A stretch of 64,000 nucleotides of DNA, from contig JADJBU010000002.1 of NCBI GenBank assembly GCA_016703605.1, positions 124,001 through 188,000 of the forward strand. Reading direction: 5' to 3'. A program made the translations under genes and the position numbers. This DNA comes from Candidatus Villigracilis adiacens (lineage in GTDB: Bacteria; Chloroflexota; Anaerolineae; Anaerolineales; Villigracilaceae). Position 1 is the stretch's first letter. The number at the start of each line of letters is the position of its first letter. Shown here piece after piece: positions 43,315 to 52,128 of the stretch. The notes under the pieces were generated by a model, which was given only the letters and a program-made list of their open reading frames with translations, was not told where the DNA came from and did not search any database.

Positions 43315-43347
43315 AGGTGACAGTCACTTTAAAAGTGACTGTCACCT
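43315..43347. repeat. 33-bp perfect palindrome (AGGTGACAGTCACTTT family)
   Basis: Sixteen-base arms around one central A in the 256-bp spacer between ndh and acr3. It shares AGTGACTGTCACCTTG with the terminator at 11841. The rest of the spacer (43348-43549) shows small inverted repeats only and no gene. Confidence 0.88.
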
Positions 43348-43549
43348 TGATCTAATTGTGAAATTAATCACCATTATTGTAACCAAGGCAGTCCTATTTG
43401 TAAACATTTTCACAATAGGATGTTGGTACTATCCCCCACTTAATATCCATCCGAAAATTGTTTCCGCCGTGAGCGTATTTTTTTTCGGATTGGAAAAACC
43501 TCCCGCTTCTTTCGTACGGGAAGCTTGATACTTACCATATGAATTGATA

Positions 43550-44671
43550 CTACTTTGTGAGTTTTTTATCCGGCGGGCAAACCTCCTCTGCCGCCTCCAA
43601 CAATTCGGGGGAAGACCCCACCGCCCCTCCAAAATATCTCTTCTGGAAAAAGAACGCCACATTCACCAACCCGATCATCACCGGCACCTCGATCAACGGG
43701 CCGATCACCGCCGCAAACGCCGCCCCCGAGTTGATGCCGAACACAGCCACCGCAACAGCGATAGCCAATTCAAAGTTGTTGCTCGCCGCCGTGAACGAAA
43801 GCGTGGTGGTCTTGGAATAGTCCGCGCCGACAGCGTGTCCCATCCAGAACGAGACGAGGAACATGATCACGAAGTAGATCAGGAGCGGGATGGCAATACG
43901 CACCACGTCCAGCGGTAACTGCACAATGACATCGCCCTTGAGCGAGAACATGACCACGATGGTGAACAGCAAAGCAATGAGGGTCATCGGGCTGATCTTC
44001 GGCACGAAGACCTTGTGATACCAATCCCTGCCTTTCGTACGCACAAGGAAGAAGCGGGTAAAGAAACCTGCCAGGAAGGGAATGCCAAGATAGATGAATA
44101 CACTGGTTGCGATTTCACCGATGGTGATATCCACAATGTTGCCGGTCATGCCGAACCAAGTCGGCAGAACAGTGATGAAGACGTAGGCATACACGCTGTA
44201 GAACAATACCTGGAAGATGCTGTTGAAGGCGACCAGTCCCGCCGCATATTCATTATCGCCTTTGGCAAGTTCGTTCCACACGATGACCATGGCAATACAA
44301 CGCGCCAGCCCGATGAGGATCAGACCGGTCATGTATTCGGGGTAGCCGCGCAAGAAGATAATTGCCAGCGCGAACATCAATATCGGACCGATCACCCAGT
44401 TTTGAATGAGCGAGAGGCTGAGAATCTTCCAATTGCGGAAGACATCGCCCAACTCATCGTAATGGACCTTTGCAAGCGGCGGATACATCATCAGGATCAA
44501 GCCAATCGCAATGGGGATGTTTGTCGTGCCGACTGAAACGGCGGTATTGAAATCCGCAACCGCCTTGGGGAAGAGAAAACCGATCCCCACCCCCACCGCC
44601 ATGGCAAGAAAGATCCACAGTGTCAGATATTGGTCAAGGAATGAAAGTTCCTTGCGTTTTTCGCTTTTCAT
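43550..44671 (-). CDS. acr3: arsenite efflux permease, ACR3 type
   Basis: A 373-residue, ten-helix arsenite/H+ antiporter of the Acr3 (BASS-related) family. The motif GLARCIAMVIVWNELAKGD in helix 4 contains the essential Cys; NNFELAIAVAVAVFG in the later half is also characteristic. The start overlaps the arsenate reductase stop as ATGA. The C-terminus ends in CPPDKK. No arsR repressor gene lies next to the pair. Confidence 0.93.
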   Translation of the reverse strand: MKSEKRKELSFLDQYLTLWIFLAMAVGVGIGFLFPKAVADFNTAVSVGTTNIPIAIGLILMMYPPLAKVHYDELGDVFRNWKILSLSLIQNWVIGPILMFALAIIFLRGYPEYMTGLILIGLARCIAMVIVWNELAKGDNEYAAGLVAFNSIFQVLFYSVYAYVFITVLPTWFGMTGNIVDITIGEIATSVFIYLGIPFLAGFFTRFFLVRTKGRDWYHKVFVPKISPMTLIALLFTIVVMFSLKGDVIVQLPLDVVRIAIPLLIYFVIMFLVSFWMGHAVGADYSKTTTLSFTAASNNFELAIAVAVAVFGINSGAAFAAVIGPLIEVPVMIGLVNVAFFFQKRYFGGAVGSSPELLEAAEEVCPPDKKLTK

Positions 44672-45066
44672 ACACTCTCCTTGAGTAACGTGAGCATGAC
44701 CTTCTCAATATCATCACGCACAGCACGAAAGTCATTCAGGTCGTCGGTCAGCGCCGGGTCGGGAAAACTATGATGCACCTTCTTGCCTTTCCCCAGCCAG
44801 ACGGGACATTCCTCCGCCGCCGAATCGCAGACGGTGACAACGAGGTCGAAGTCCGCGCCTTTGAAGTCATCGGCAAGTTTTGATTGTCCTTCATGTTGAA
44901 TCCCAATTTCAGCCAATGCCGCCAGCGCCTTCGGGTGGATGTAGCCCGCAGGCTTTGTCCCCGCGCTAACGGCTTGCCACTCCGCTCCCATGCGCGCATT
45001 GACAATCGCCTCCGCCATTTGCGATCGGCAGGAATTGCCGGTGCAGAGGAATAGAACCCGCTTCAT
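44668..45066 (-). CDS. arsC: arsenate reductase, LMW-phosphatase (thioredoxin) type
   Basis: A 132-residue protein with the CTGNSCRSQMAEA P-loop of the ArsC/low-molecular-weight tyrosine phosphatase fold and a second Cys cluster TVCDSAAEECPVW, so arsenate is reduced through an intramolecular disulfide relay and thioredoxin. FPDPALTDD is the conserved acid loop. First gene of a two-gene ars operon with acr3, with which it overlaps by four bases. Confidence 0.93.
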   Translation of the reverse strand: MKRVLFLCTGNSCRSQMAEAIVNARMGAEWQAVSAGTKPAGYIHPKALAALAEIGIQHEGQSKLADDFKGADFDLVVTVCDSAAEECPVWLGKGKKVHHSFPDPALTDDLNDFRAVRDDIEKVMLTLLKESV

Positions 45067-45217
45067 AATCGTCGCTCCTTGTTCATGGTGTCCGTTCTTT
45101 TACCACAAAGGGCGGACTGGCGTGTTATCGTCCGGTTAAAGATTATACAGGGACTGCCTGAATTTATTGTAGGTTTGCCCCGGTCGAATTGAATGTGACG
45201 TTTCTCCCGATTAACGA

Positions 45218-45253
45218 CGAAAAACCTCCCGCCGCATAGAGCGGCGGGAGGTT
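45218..45253 (-). terminator. terminator of the UbiA gene
   Basis: Perfect 13-bp stem AACCTCCCGCCGC/GCGGCGGGAGGTT with a 5-nt loop, followed by Ts on the minus strand. Confidence 0.85.
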
Positions 45254-45276
45254 CGATTCGGATCATCGAGCAGTTT

Positions 45277-46302
45277 CTACCGCCAGAAATTCTGCGTGGC
45301 AGGCAATACGCGGATGAGAATATCCAACAATAAACCAAGCATGAAGTACATGCCGAAGGCGCGGTTGTTGTAGAAGCCGAATCCGACGAAGTACAGGGGC
45401 CAGCCCCGCCCTTCGGGACCTTCGGGCTTGGTCTCCGGCTTCGGCTTGAGGAAGACCGGGTACATGCGCAGGAAGGTGGGGATCGCCAGAAGCACGATCG
45501 CCATGATCGGAGTGAAGAATTTGATGACGATCAAATACGCGGTCAGGAAGTATGGAATGACCATCATCGCCAGCACGGTATAACGCGAAATTTTCTCGCC
45601 AAGCACCACCGGCAGGGTGTGGATGTTCTTCGCCTTGTCTTTGTCGAGCTTGTCAATATGTTTGCCGAAGATGACGGTGGTCACGCCGAGAGCGTAGGGC
45701 AGGCAGGCGAGGACGACGTTCCAATCCCAGGTGTGGGCAAGCACATAGTATCCGCCGCCGATCATAAGCGGACCCCAGACCAAAAGCACAGCCGCTTCGC
45801 CGAGGGCAATGTATTTGAGGGGCCAGGTGTAGAACAGCACGAAGAACGCGCCCAAACCGAGCAAAACCCAGACGACAGGGTCGTTCGCATTGATGAAGAT
45901 CAAATATAAACCGGCGAGAAGGGCAAGCCCGGCAGTCACGGCGAAGTAGGTCAGGTGCTGACGTTTGGTCATCAAGCCGGAGGCGATGGGCTGGGCGCCG
46001 TAGATGTTGCGGTAGTAGTTGTCCTTGTCCACGCCGCGCACGAAATCGGTATAGTCGTTGAAGATGTTGTTGCTGGCATGAGCCATGATGAGACCGAAGA
46101 CCAAAGCCAGCCAGGGCAGGAGGTCGAATGCGTCGTCGCGCCAGGCGAAAAGTCCCGCCAACGCCGCGGAAATAAAGGTCATAACCAGAACCGCCGCCCG
46201 GGTCGAGATCAACCACTTGGAGATGAGGTCGAGCCGGTCCCATTCCTCTTTGGATACGGAAGGAATGATTTGCAAAGCCTTCTTCCACATTGCGAAGTTC
46301 AT
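45277..46302 (-). CDS. UbiA/MenA-like prenyltransferase
   Basis: A 341-residue membrane protein with about nine helices. The Asp-rich motif NNIFNDYTDFVRGVD resembles the NDYxDxxxGxD of MenA-type (dihydroxynaphthoate) prenyltransferases, and a second motif GKHIDKLDKDKAKNIHTLPV is present. Menaquinone synthesis is possible but the protein is longer than typical MenA and its substrate is uncertain. The second UbiA-family gene in the window, unlike the first at 13235. Confidence 0.82.
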   Translation of the reverse strand: MNFAMWKKALQIIPSVSKEEWDRLDLISKWLISTRAAVLVMTFISAALAGLFAWRDDAFDLLPWLALVFGLIMAHASNNIFNDYTDFVRGVDKDNYYRNIYGAQPIASGLMTKRQHLTYFAVTAGLALLAGLYLIFINANDPVVWVLLGLGAFFVLFYTWPLKYIALGEAAVLLVWGPLMIGGGYYVLAHTWDWNVVLACLPYALGVTTVIFGKHIDKLDKDKAKNIHTLPVVLGEKISRYTVLAMMVIPYFLTAYLIVIKFFTPIMAIVLLAIPTFLRMYPVFLKPKPETKPEGPEGRGWPLYFVGFGFYNNRAFGMYFMLGLLLDILIRVLPATQNFWR

Positions 46303-46406
46303 ACGATTCTCTCCTGAAAATTTTCGTGATTATAACCAATTCAGTCCGATTAATTCGGAGCAGGCACTCGTAAAAAGAAACTGCCCGAATGGTAACTACT
46401 CTGTCA

Positions 46407-46509
46407 CCGTCATTGCGAGGGCGTTCTTGTTTGGCGCCTTGCGCCACAATCCCCTCTCAACGACGCCGGAGATTTCTTCGTGGCGCCGAGGCGCCACTCG
46501 CAATGACGG
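46407..46509. repeat. CCGTCATTGCGAG palindromic repeat
   Basis: 13-bp perfect inverted ends CCGTCATTGCGAG and CTCGCAATGACGG enclose 77 bp with an inner TGGCGCC-rich hairpin. A further CATTGCGAGG half-copy follows at 46548. The rest of the 256-bp spacer shows no gene. Confidence 0.85.
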
Positions 46510-46558
46510 CTGAGTAACTACGCCGAATGTGAAATCCGGGCAGCGCCATTGCGAGGAA

Positions 46559-47758
46559 CTATCCTTCACTGGTCATGATGAAGAGCGGTTTCATCTCGAA
46601 ATTTTCGTAGATCGGGCGGTAGCGTTCGGTGTCGTAGTACTGTTTTACGTTGACAAGTTTCTTGGTGGCAGTGACCACATCGAGCGGCATGTTGTCGTAA
46701 CGCCCATTCTTCAGAACCACCAAACGCCCATGAATGCCCTTCAATAAAAGATCGAGCGCCAGGTTGCCAAACGCCATGGGAACGACCGAGTCGATCGCAT
46801 CCGGGTCGCCGCCGCGCACCATGTACCCAAGCTTCTGGTTGACCACATCCACCGGTTTGCCGTTATTGAATTTTGGCGATATATCCTTGATCTGGGCGGA
46901 GACCAGGTCGCCGATGCCGCCCAGTTTTGCATGACCATATGCGTCGGTTGTGCGATCGGTGAAGACCATCTCGCCGCCTTCGTACATGGCGCCCTCAGAA
47001 ATGAGAAGCACCGAGTAATTGCTGGGATTCGCCTTGCGGTCTTTGACCAACAGTTCCGTAAGATGCTCGATGTTGAACTTGAATTCCGGGATCACGCAGC
47101 GGTTCGCCGCGCCCGCCATGGTGGGCAGCATGGCGGTGAACCCGGCATAACGACCAAACACCTCCAGCACAAGGATGCGCTCATGTGAACCGGCAATGGT
47201 GCGCAGGCTGTTGGTCAGCGCAATGGTGCGGGTGACGCAGGTGCTGAAGCCGATGCAATAATCCGTGCCCGGCACATCGTTATCCATCGTTTTGGGAATG
47301 GCAATGACTTTGAAACCCTGCTTGTATAAATGCACGCCATAGCTCAATGTATCGTCTCCCCCAATGGGGATCAAGGTGTCTATGCCCAGAAAATCGAGAT
47401 TCTTGATGACTTCAGGGGTCAGGTCGTTCTTTTCCGCAGAGTAGGCATCGCGCAGATGCGGGGGAACATTGGGCTTCGAAACCAAACTGGGTTTTGTACG
47501 CGAAGTATGCAGGAAGGTTCCACCCGTTCGTCCGGCGCGATTGACGATCTCTTCGGTTAAGAATTGATAATTATTGCTGTTGTCCGCGTCTTTATCACGG
47601 ACAATATCGACCAATCCGCCCCAGCCGCGGCGGATACCCACCACCTGATACCCCTCCCGCAAAGCGCGGATGGTCACAGCGCGGATGGCAGGGTTCAAAC
47701 CCGGCACATCGCCGCCGCCCGTCAAGATTCCGATCACGCCTTTCTTTGAGTTCGACAT
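46559..47758 (-). CDS. pfkA: 6-phosphofructokinase, PPi-type residues
   Basis: A 399-residue phosphofructokinase (fructose-6-P to fructose-1,6-bisP). The N-terminal ILTGGGDVPGLNPAIRA is standard. The two residues that separate phosphoryl donors read as PPi-type: GGDDTLSYG has Asp where ATP enzymes have Gly (position 104 in E. coli), and IPKTMDNDVPGTD has Lys where ATP enzymes have Gly (position 124). MAFGNLALDLLLKG and other substrate sites are intact. A reversible PPi-dependent enzyme is therefore predicted, though a few such sequences use ATP. Confidence 0.9.
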   Translation of the reverse strand: MSNSKKGVIGILTGGGDVPGLNPAIRAVTIRALREGYQVVGIRRGWGGLVDIVRDKDADNSNNYQFLTEEIVNRAGRTGGTFLHTSRTKPSLVSKPNVPPHLRDAYSAEKNDLTPEVIKNLDFLGIDTLIPIGGDDTLSYGVHLYKQGFKVIAIPKTMDNDVPGTDYCIGFSTCVTRTIALTNSLRTIAGSHERILVLEVFGRYAGFTAMLPTMAGAANRCVIPEFKFNIEHLTELLVKDRKANPSNYSVLLISEGAMYEGGEMVFTDRTTDAYGHAKLGGIGDLVSAQIKDISPKFNNGKPVDVVNQKLGYMVRGGDPDAIDSVVPMAFGNLALDLLLKGIHGRLVVLKNGRYDNMPLDVVTATKKLVNVKQYYDTERYRPIYENFEMKPLFIMTSEG

Positions 47759-47794
47759 GGCAACCTCACAATCCTTCTTTATTATGGAACGATG

Positions 47795-48802
47795 TTACGT
47801 CAGCGCCCGGCTGTAGGCTTCGATGATCCCATCCCATTTTTGAATGGCTTCTTCGTCTATCGTTTGGAATTCGGGGTGAGATTCGAACCACACCAGAGAG
47901 CGGCGCACTCCTTCGTTCCATTTGACTTCACAATGAAACTCAGGCACGAAGCGTTTGATCTTGCTGCTATCGAACACCACACTGTTGGATTTGTCGCCGA
48001 TCAGGCTGCCGACGGCGTGTTCGTCGAAGCGGGCAATATAATCAGAGGGGATGTGGATCACGTTCGGCTCCGCGCCCAGGGCTTGATACGCTTCGAGATA
48101 AATTTGATTCCAGCTGAGAACCTCGTCGGACGTGATCTGAAACGCTTCGCCGACAGCGTCCTTGTTCCCGAGCAGACCGAGAAAACCCACGGCAAAATCG
48201 GCATTCCAGGTTAACACCCACAGCGACGTTCCATCGCCGGGGACGATGACGGGTTTGCCCTGCTTCATGCGCGAGATCAACGTCCAGGGATGAAGCCAGC
48301 TGCCGTAGATGAATGGGATTTGCGAAGGTCCATACGTGTGCGAAGGGCGGACGATGGTGACGGGAAATCCGTTGGCGCGGTATTCGTCCATCAGCAAATT
48401 TTCGCAGGCGATCTTGTCCCGCGAATAGTCCCAGAATGGATTCTCCAGCGGGGTCTCTTCGGTGATGAGGTAGTTCTGCACCGGTTTTTGGTAGGCGCTT
48501 GCTGAAGAGATAAACACGAACTGGTCGGTTTTGTCACGGAAGAGGGAAAGGTCGCGTTGGATGTCGTGGGAGGTAAAGGCTATAAAGTCCACCACGGCGT
48601 CGAAGCGCTGACCAGCCAACAGCGCGGAAAGAGCCGCTGTATCGGCGTGGATGTCGGCTTGGAGGGTCGTCGAACCTTGCGGCGCGGGGTACTTCGTCGA
48701 GGTGGAGCGATTCAAAAGAAAAAGTTCATGACCGCGTTGAACCGCCAATTCAGAACATGCCGAGCTGATAAGCCCTGTGCCGCCGATGAAAAGCAGTTTC
48801 AT
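47795..48802 (-). CDS. NAD-dependent epimerase/dehydratase family protein
   Basis: A 335-residue extended SDR. The NAD loop is FIGGTGLISSACSELAVQRG and the catalytic pair is YSRDK in FWDYSRDKIACENLL; IVRPSHTYGP is the usual downstream landmark. The degenerate glycine loop places it with atypical members often listed as nucleotide-sugar epimerases or RNA-binding CSP41-like proteins. Substrate unknown. It begins directly after the rarD stop, so the two are cotranscribed. Confidence 0.83.
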   Translation of the reverse strand: MKLLFIGGTGLISSACSELAVQRGHELFLLNRSTSTKYPAPQGSTTLQADIHADTAALSALLAGQRFDAVVDFIAFTSHDIQRDLSLFRDKTDQFVFISSASAYQKPVQNYLITEETPLENPFWDYSRDKIACENLLMDEYRANGFPVTIVRPSHTYGPSQIPFIYGSWLHPWTLISRMKQGKPVIVPGDGTSLWVLTWNADFAVGFLGLLGNKDAVGEAFQITSDEVLSWNQIYLEAYQALGAEPNVIHIPSDYIARFDEHAVGSLIGDKSNSVVFDSSKIKRFVPEFHCEVKWNEGVRRSLVWFESHPEFQTIDEEAIQKWDGIIEAYSRALT

Positions 48803-49699
48803 CTATTCACCCAATTCAGGGATGGGCTCGACCGGGTTGCGATGCGCGATGAGATTCTCGACCCAGAAGATGATGAGCGCCAGCCAGACGATGCTGAAAC
48901 CGATCAGGCGCGTGGTGTCGAAGGGTTCCTTGTAAATAAATATACCGATCAGGAATTGAATGGTGGGCGCGAAGTATTGCAGCACGCCGATCATGTTCAA
49001 TGGAATTTGCTTTGCGGCAGACGCGAACATGAGCAGCGGGATGGTGGTGACGATGCCCGCGCCGACCAGAAGCAAATCAATGGCGGTTCCGTCGCGCAGA
49101 AAACCGGCGGTCCCGTTGATCTGAACGATGATGAGGTAAACCAATGCGATGGGAAAAACGATGCCCGTTTCGAGAGTCAGTCCGAAGACCGAACCGAGCG
49201 GCGACAGTTTCTTGACCAAGCCATACAAGCCGAATGTGACGGCAAGCGAGAGCGCGATCCAGGGCAGGCGTCCGTAGGTGGCGGTGAGATAGGTCACGCC
49301 GATGGCGGCAATGATAACCGGCAGCCATTGCATTGGGCGCAGCTTTTCGCGCAAAAAGATGACGCCGAACAGGACGCTCAATAATGGATTAATGAAATAG
49401 CCGAGGCTGGTTTCGACAATGAAGCCGGAGTTCACGCCCCAGACATACACCAGCCAGTTGATGGAAAGCAGTACACCCGCAACGGCGTAGATGGCGATGG
49501 TCCTGCGGTCGAACGCCGCGCTGCGGAAGTCGCTCCATTGGCGGGTGATGAATATATATGCCAGGAGAAGAAGAAATGACCAGCCAATGCGATGTCCGAT
49601 CACCTGCAAGGCGGGGATGTCGTGAAGAAATTTCCAATAAATCGGGAAGAACCCCCACATTGCGTACGCCGCAATGCCGTACCAGATACCTTTGTTCAT
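48803..49699 (-). CDS. rarD: EamA-family transporter RarD
   Basis: A 298-residue, ten-helix DMT-superfamily permease. The N-terminus KGIWYGIAAYAMWGFFPIYW and the VWGVNSGFIVETSLGYFINP stretch match RarD proteins closely. RarD was named from chloramphenicol-resistance phenotypes; its natural substrate is not established. First gene of a pair with the epimerase-like gene. Confidence 0.9.
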   Translation of the reverse strand: MNKGIWYGIAAYAMWGFFPIYWKFLHDIPALQVIGHRIGWSFLLLLAYIFITRQWSDFRSAAFDRRTIAIYAVAGVLLSINWLVYVWGVNSGFIVETSLGYFINPLLSVLFGVIFLREKLRPMQWLPVIIAAIGVTYLTATYGRLPWIALSLAVTFGLYGLVKKLSPLGSVFGLTLETGIVFPIALVYLIIVQINGTAGFLRDGTAIDLLLVGAGIVTTIPLLMFASAAKQIPLNMIGVLQYFAPTIQFLIGIFIYKEPFDTTRLIGFSIVWLALIIFWVENLIAHRNPVEPIPELGE

Positions 49700-49718
49700 T
49701 ATTCTCCAGATATGTCGT

Positions 49719-49746
49719 TGTAGCGCCGACTTAAGTCGGTACTACA
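49719..49746. repeat. 28-bp palindrome across the kinase stop
   Basis: TGTAGCGCCGACTTAAGTCG... symmetric except for two central-flank positions; contains the TAG stop of the minus-strand kinase (49742-49744). Same unit as 34423-34448. Confidence 0.85.
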
Positions 49747-50572
49747 GTTTTCTCAAGAACCACTTCCCCGAGACAACCTCGTTGACATCGCGGGCTAATT
49801 CACCGGCGGTGGCGTAGCGGTCCTTCGGGTCTTTTGCCATCGCCTTCGCCACCACCTCCTGCCAGACGGCGGGCAGGTTGCCCTTGATCGCGCGGATGTC
49901 CGGCACGGGCAATTCGACATGCGCGTTGATCAATGCAGTGGTCGAACTGGCAGAGAAGGGCAATTGACCCGCAAGCAGACGGTAGAGTGTCACACCCAGG
50001 GCGTACACATCCGAGCGTCCGTCCACCTGCTTTCCCCGTACCTGCTCGGGACTCATATAGGCGGGCGTGCCCACCAGCCATTCGCCTTCGTCATCCTTGA
50101 AGGATTTCGACGTGGCGATGCCAAAGTCGGAGAGGAAGGCTTCGCCCGACGCATCGAACAGGATATTGGACGGTTTGATATCGCGGTGAATGATGCCCTT
50201 TGCATGGGCGGCATCGAGCGCATCGGATACGCGTTTGAGGATGCGCCCCATCTCGGTCATTTTGACTTCGCCCGTATTGATCCTGTCCTGCAAACTGCCG
50301 CCCGCCATATAACGCATCACAATATAGGGCTGCTGCCCATGCCAGCCGAAATCGTAGATCGGCACAATGCAGGGATGTTCAAGCGCGGCGATGATTTCGG
50401 CTTCATTTTGGAAAAACTCGCGGTACACGTCTTCGAGAGTGCGGCTGTACATCAAGACCTTGATCGCCACCTGCCGCTGAATATACGGGTCCTTCGCCAG
50501 GATAATGACCCCCATGCCGCCGGTGGTCAACTCCGATTCGATCTCATACCGTCCAATAGTGGTAACGCTCAT
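49742..50572 (-). CDS. Hanks-type serine/threonine protein kinase
   Basis: A 276-residue protein that is almost only a kinase domain: ELTTGGMGVIILAKD (Gly loop), VAIKVL (Lys), HRDIKPSNILFD (catalytic loop), SDFGIATSK (DFG), GTPAYMSPEQVRG and DVYALGVTLYRLL. There is no membrane helix or sensor domain. The start MSVTTIGRYEIESE at 50572 has a GGAG site and is preferred over an in-frame ATG 17 codons upstream that would overlap the next gene. Substrate unknown. Confidence 0.9.
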   Translation of the reverse strand: MSVTTIGRYEIESELTTGGMGVIILAKDPYIQRQVAIKVLMYSRTLEDVYREFFQNEAEIIAALEHPCIVPIYDFGWHGQQPYIVMRYMAGGSLQDRINTGEVKMTEMGRILKRVSDALDAAHAKGIIHRDIKPSNILFDASGEAFLSDFGIATSKSFKDDEGEWLVGTPAYMSPEQVRGKQVDGRSDVYALGVTLYRLLAGQLPFSASSTTALINAHVELPVPDIRAIKGNLPAVWQEVVAKAMAKDPKDRYATAGELARDVNEVVSGKWFLRKL

Positions 50573-50613
50573 CTCTGCTCCAGGGATTCGATGAAATTGG
50601 ATTGCCTTCGGAT

Positions 50614-50997
50614 TTATTCCCAATCAATGGGCTGGCGGCCCGCAAACCCCACTTCGGCCTCGTGCCAGAACTGGACACTCTCCTCGTTATATTTCCAACA
50701 CAGATAGATGACCCTGCCATCTTTGATCGCCGGAAAGTCGATCAATCCAATGGACAGGTCTTTGACTTGAATATCCATGCCCTGAAGGCGATGCAGGATG
50801 TCATCGAGTTTGTCGAAGTCAGGCAGGAGCCTGCTCAATTCCGGGTTGCCGCCGTTCCCCGCAGATTTCTCCACCGCATTCCAAATCTCCGGCTGGCGGT
50901 CACGGATGCGCTCCCCGATTCCCACCAACTCCGCTGCCATCGGGCGGACGATTTCCAGCGCTTCATTGGCTTCTTTCGGGGAATAATATTTGGGCAT
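50614..50997 (-). CDS. DUF2203 family protein
   Basis: A 127-residue soluble protein from the ATG at 50997 (MPKYYSPKEANEALEIVRPM). The pattern YYSPKEANEALEIVRP, a helical middle and VKDLSIGLIDFPAIKDGRVIYLCWKYNEESVQFWHE is that of DUF2203, whose function is not known. A longer in-frame reading upstream is low-complexity spacer (51000-51140, built of GTAAAC and GTACACAG words). It precedes the kinase with 41 bp between. Confidence 0.85.
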   Translation of the reverse strand: MPKYYSPKEANEALEIVRPMAAELVGIGERIRDRQPEIWNAVEKSAGNGGNPELSRLLPDFDKLDDILHRLQGMDIQVKDLSIGLIDFPAIKDGRVIYLCWKYNEESVQFWHEAEVGFAGRQPIDWE

Positions 50998-51144
50998 GGA
51001 GGGCAGTATACACGTAAACAGGTAAACGCGTAAACGAATGCAGGCAGGTAGGAACGTAAGATGAAAAAAGTACACAGGAATTTGGAGGGTTTCCAAACTT
51101 GTGTCTTGTATACCTGTGTACATTTTTACCCGAACCCGATAGAC

Positions 51145-51360
51145 CTATATCAAAACTGCCGTGTATCCCTTCTTCTGGACAGCGTCAATGATCTGTTGGG
51201 TGTTGACTTGGCTTTCATCGTATTTGACGACCATCAATTGTTTGTGATAACTTGCGATGATCTCCTCGATGCCGTCGAAGTCGTCTTCGATGCTTTCGAG
51301 TTTCATCGAGCAGTTCGAGCAGTGCATGTCGGGGACAGAAAAGGTTTGTTTTTTTATCAT
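51145..51360 (-). CDS. heavy-metal-associated (HMA) domain protein
   Basis: A 71-residue single HMA domain with the metal site in VPDMHCSNCSMKLESIE and the usual beta-alpha-beta-beta-alpha-beta pattern ending KKGYTAVLI. It is a probable Cu(I) chaperone. It closes the copper operon, 33 bp after the cupredoxin fragment. It differs clearly from the CopZ at 56749. Confidence 0.85.
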   Translation of the reverse strand: MIKKQTFSVPDMHCSNCSMKLESIEDDFDGIEEIIASYHKQLMVVKYDESQVNTQQIIDAVQKKGYTAVLI

Positions 51361-51393
51361 AGACGTCTCATTCCGACGCTAGAGAGCGTCTGC

Positions 51394-52128
51394 TTACTCG
51401 AACACAATCTGCCCGGTGTACATGCCCATCGAGCAGGTGAAGAACAGGGTCGAACCTGCTTCCTGGGCGGGGATGTTCACTTGTACAGTGCCGGTATCGG
51501 GCAGGAGTTGGTAGTAATTCAGGGCAGGGATGACGAAATCGCGCGCGCAGGAGTAGGTCTTATTCGTGACGAGGTTCAGGGTCAGGTCTTTGCCCGCCGG
51601 GGCGCGAAGGATGCCGGGGGAGTACCCGTTGTTTTTGACGTTGAGGACGAGTTCGCCGTCCGCGAAGGATTGGGGGGAATCGGCTTGGGCGTAGGCATCG
51701 GTCCCTGGGGCGAACCAGTTCCGGGTCATGTTTTGAAGCGAGAAGGGGGAACCCACCAGGTTCAATCCACTGTCGAAGGTGAAGAGTCCCAACAGCAAAA
51801 CAACGACCGCCACAAATCGCATGAAGAATTTTTCGAGTTTTGCGCCGAGCTCGGTGGTGAGGTAGGCGACGATGAAGAAGACCGGGCTGGTGCCGAGCGT
51901 GAAGGCGAACATCAACGCCGCGCCCATGACGGCGCTGCCCGTTCCGAGGGCGGTCGCCATCATGGCTTGGGTCACGCCGCAGGGGATGAAGACGGTGAGG
52001 AAGCCCAGGAAAAGCGGGGTGGCGGTGTCTGGATGAGGGCGTGCCTCATTTACGGGCGGTCTTGCGGATGTAACGCGTGATGAACTTCGGCGGCTCGATG
52101 GAGAAATAACGAAAGATGGGGTGCACAT
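51394..52128 (-). CDS. TauE/SafE-cupredoxin protein, C-terminal part (frameshifted)
   Basis: The open frame holds the second half of a membrane protein: helices with TPLFLGFLTVFIPCGVTQAM and TLGTSPVFFIVAYLTTELGA as in sulfite-exporter TauE/SafE (UreH-like) proteins, then a C-terminal cupredoxin domain with copper-ligand-like residues (YSCARDFVIP, FFTCSMGMYTGQIVFE). Real coding probably begins near 52065, where this frame takes over from the gene at 52046-52618; residues before ARPHPDTATPLF look random. The two parts would form one protein of about 410 residues. A sequencing error, a pseudogene or +1 frameshifting are all possible. Confidence 0.72.
   Translation of the reverse strand: MCTPSFVISPSSRRSSSRVTSARPPVNEARPHPDTATPLFLGFLTVFIPCGVTQAMMATALGTGSAVMGAALMFAFTLGTSPVFFIVAYLTTELGAKLEKFFMRFVAVVVLLLGLFTFDSGLNLVGSPFSLQNMTRNWFAPGTDAYAQADSPQSFADGELVLNVKNNGYSPGILRAPAGKDLTLNLVTNKTYSCARDFVIPALNYYQLLPDTGTVQVNIPAQEAGSTLFFTCSMGMYTGQIVFE

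Noticed and set aside
45063..45338. Small minus-strand frame upstream of arsC as an ArsR
   Set aside because: It spans the terminator hairpin of the UbiA gene and has no winged-helix or CxC pattern.
51061..52080. Plus-strand frame of 339 codons over the HMA/TauE region
   Set aside because: It starts in low-complexity spacer and runs antisense to genes with clear HMA and cupredoxin motifs.
52046..52128. Treating the two TauE/SafE frames as overlapping separate genes
   Set aside because: The first 20 residues of the downstream frame are out-of-frame reading of the upstream gene and there is no ribosome-binding site; one frameshifted gene fits better.
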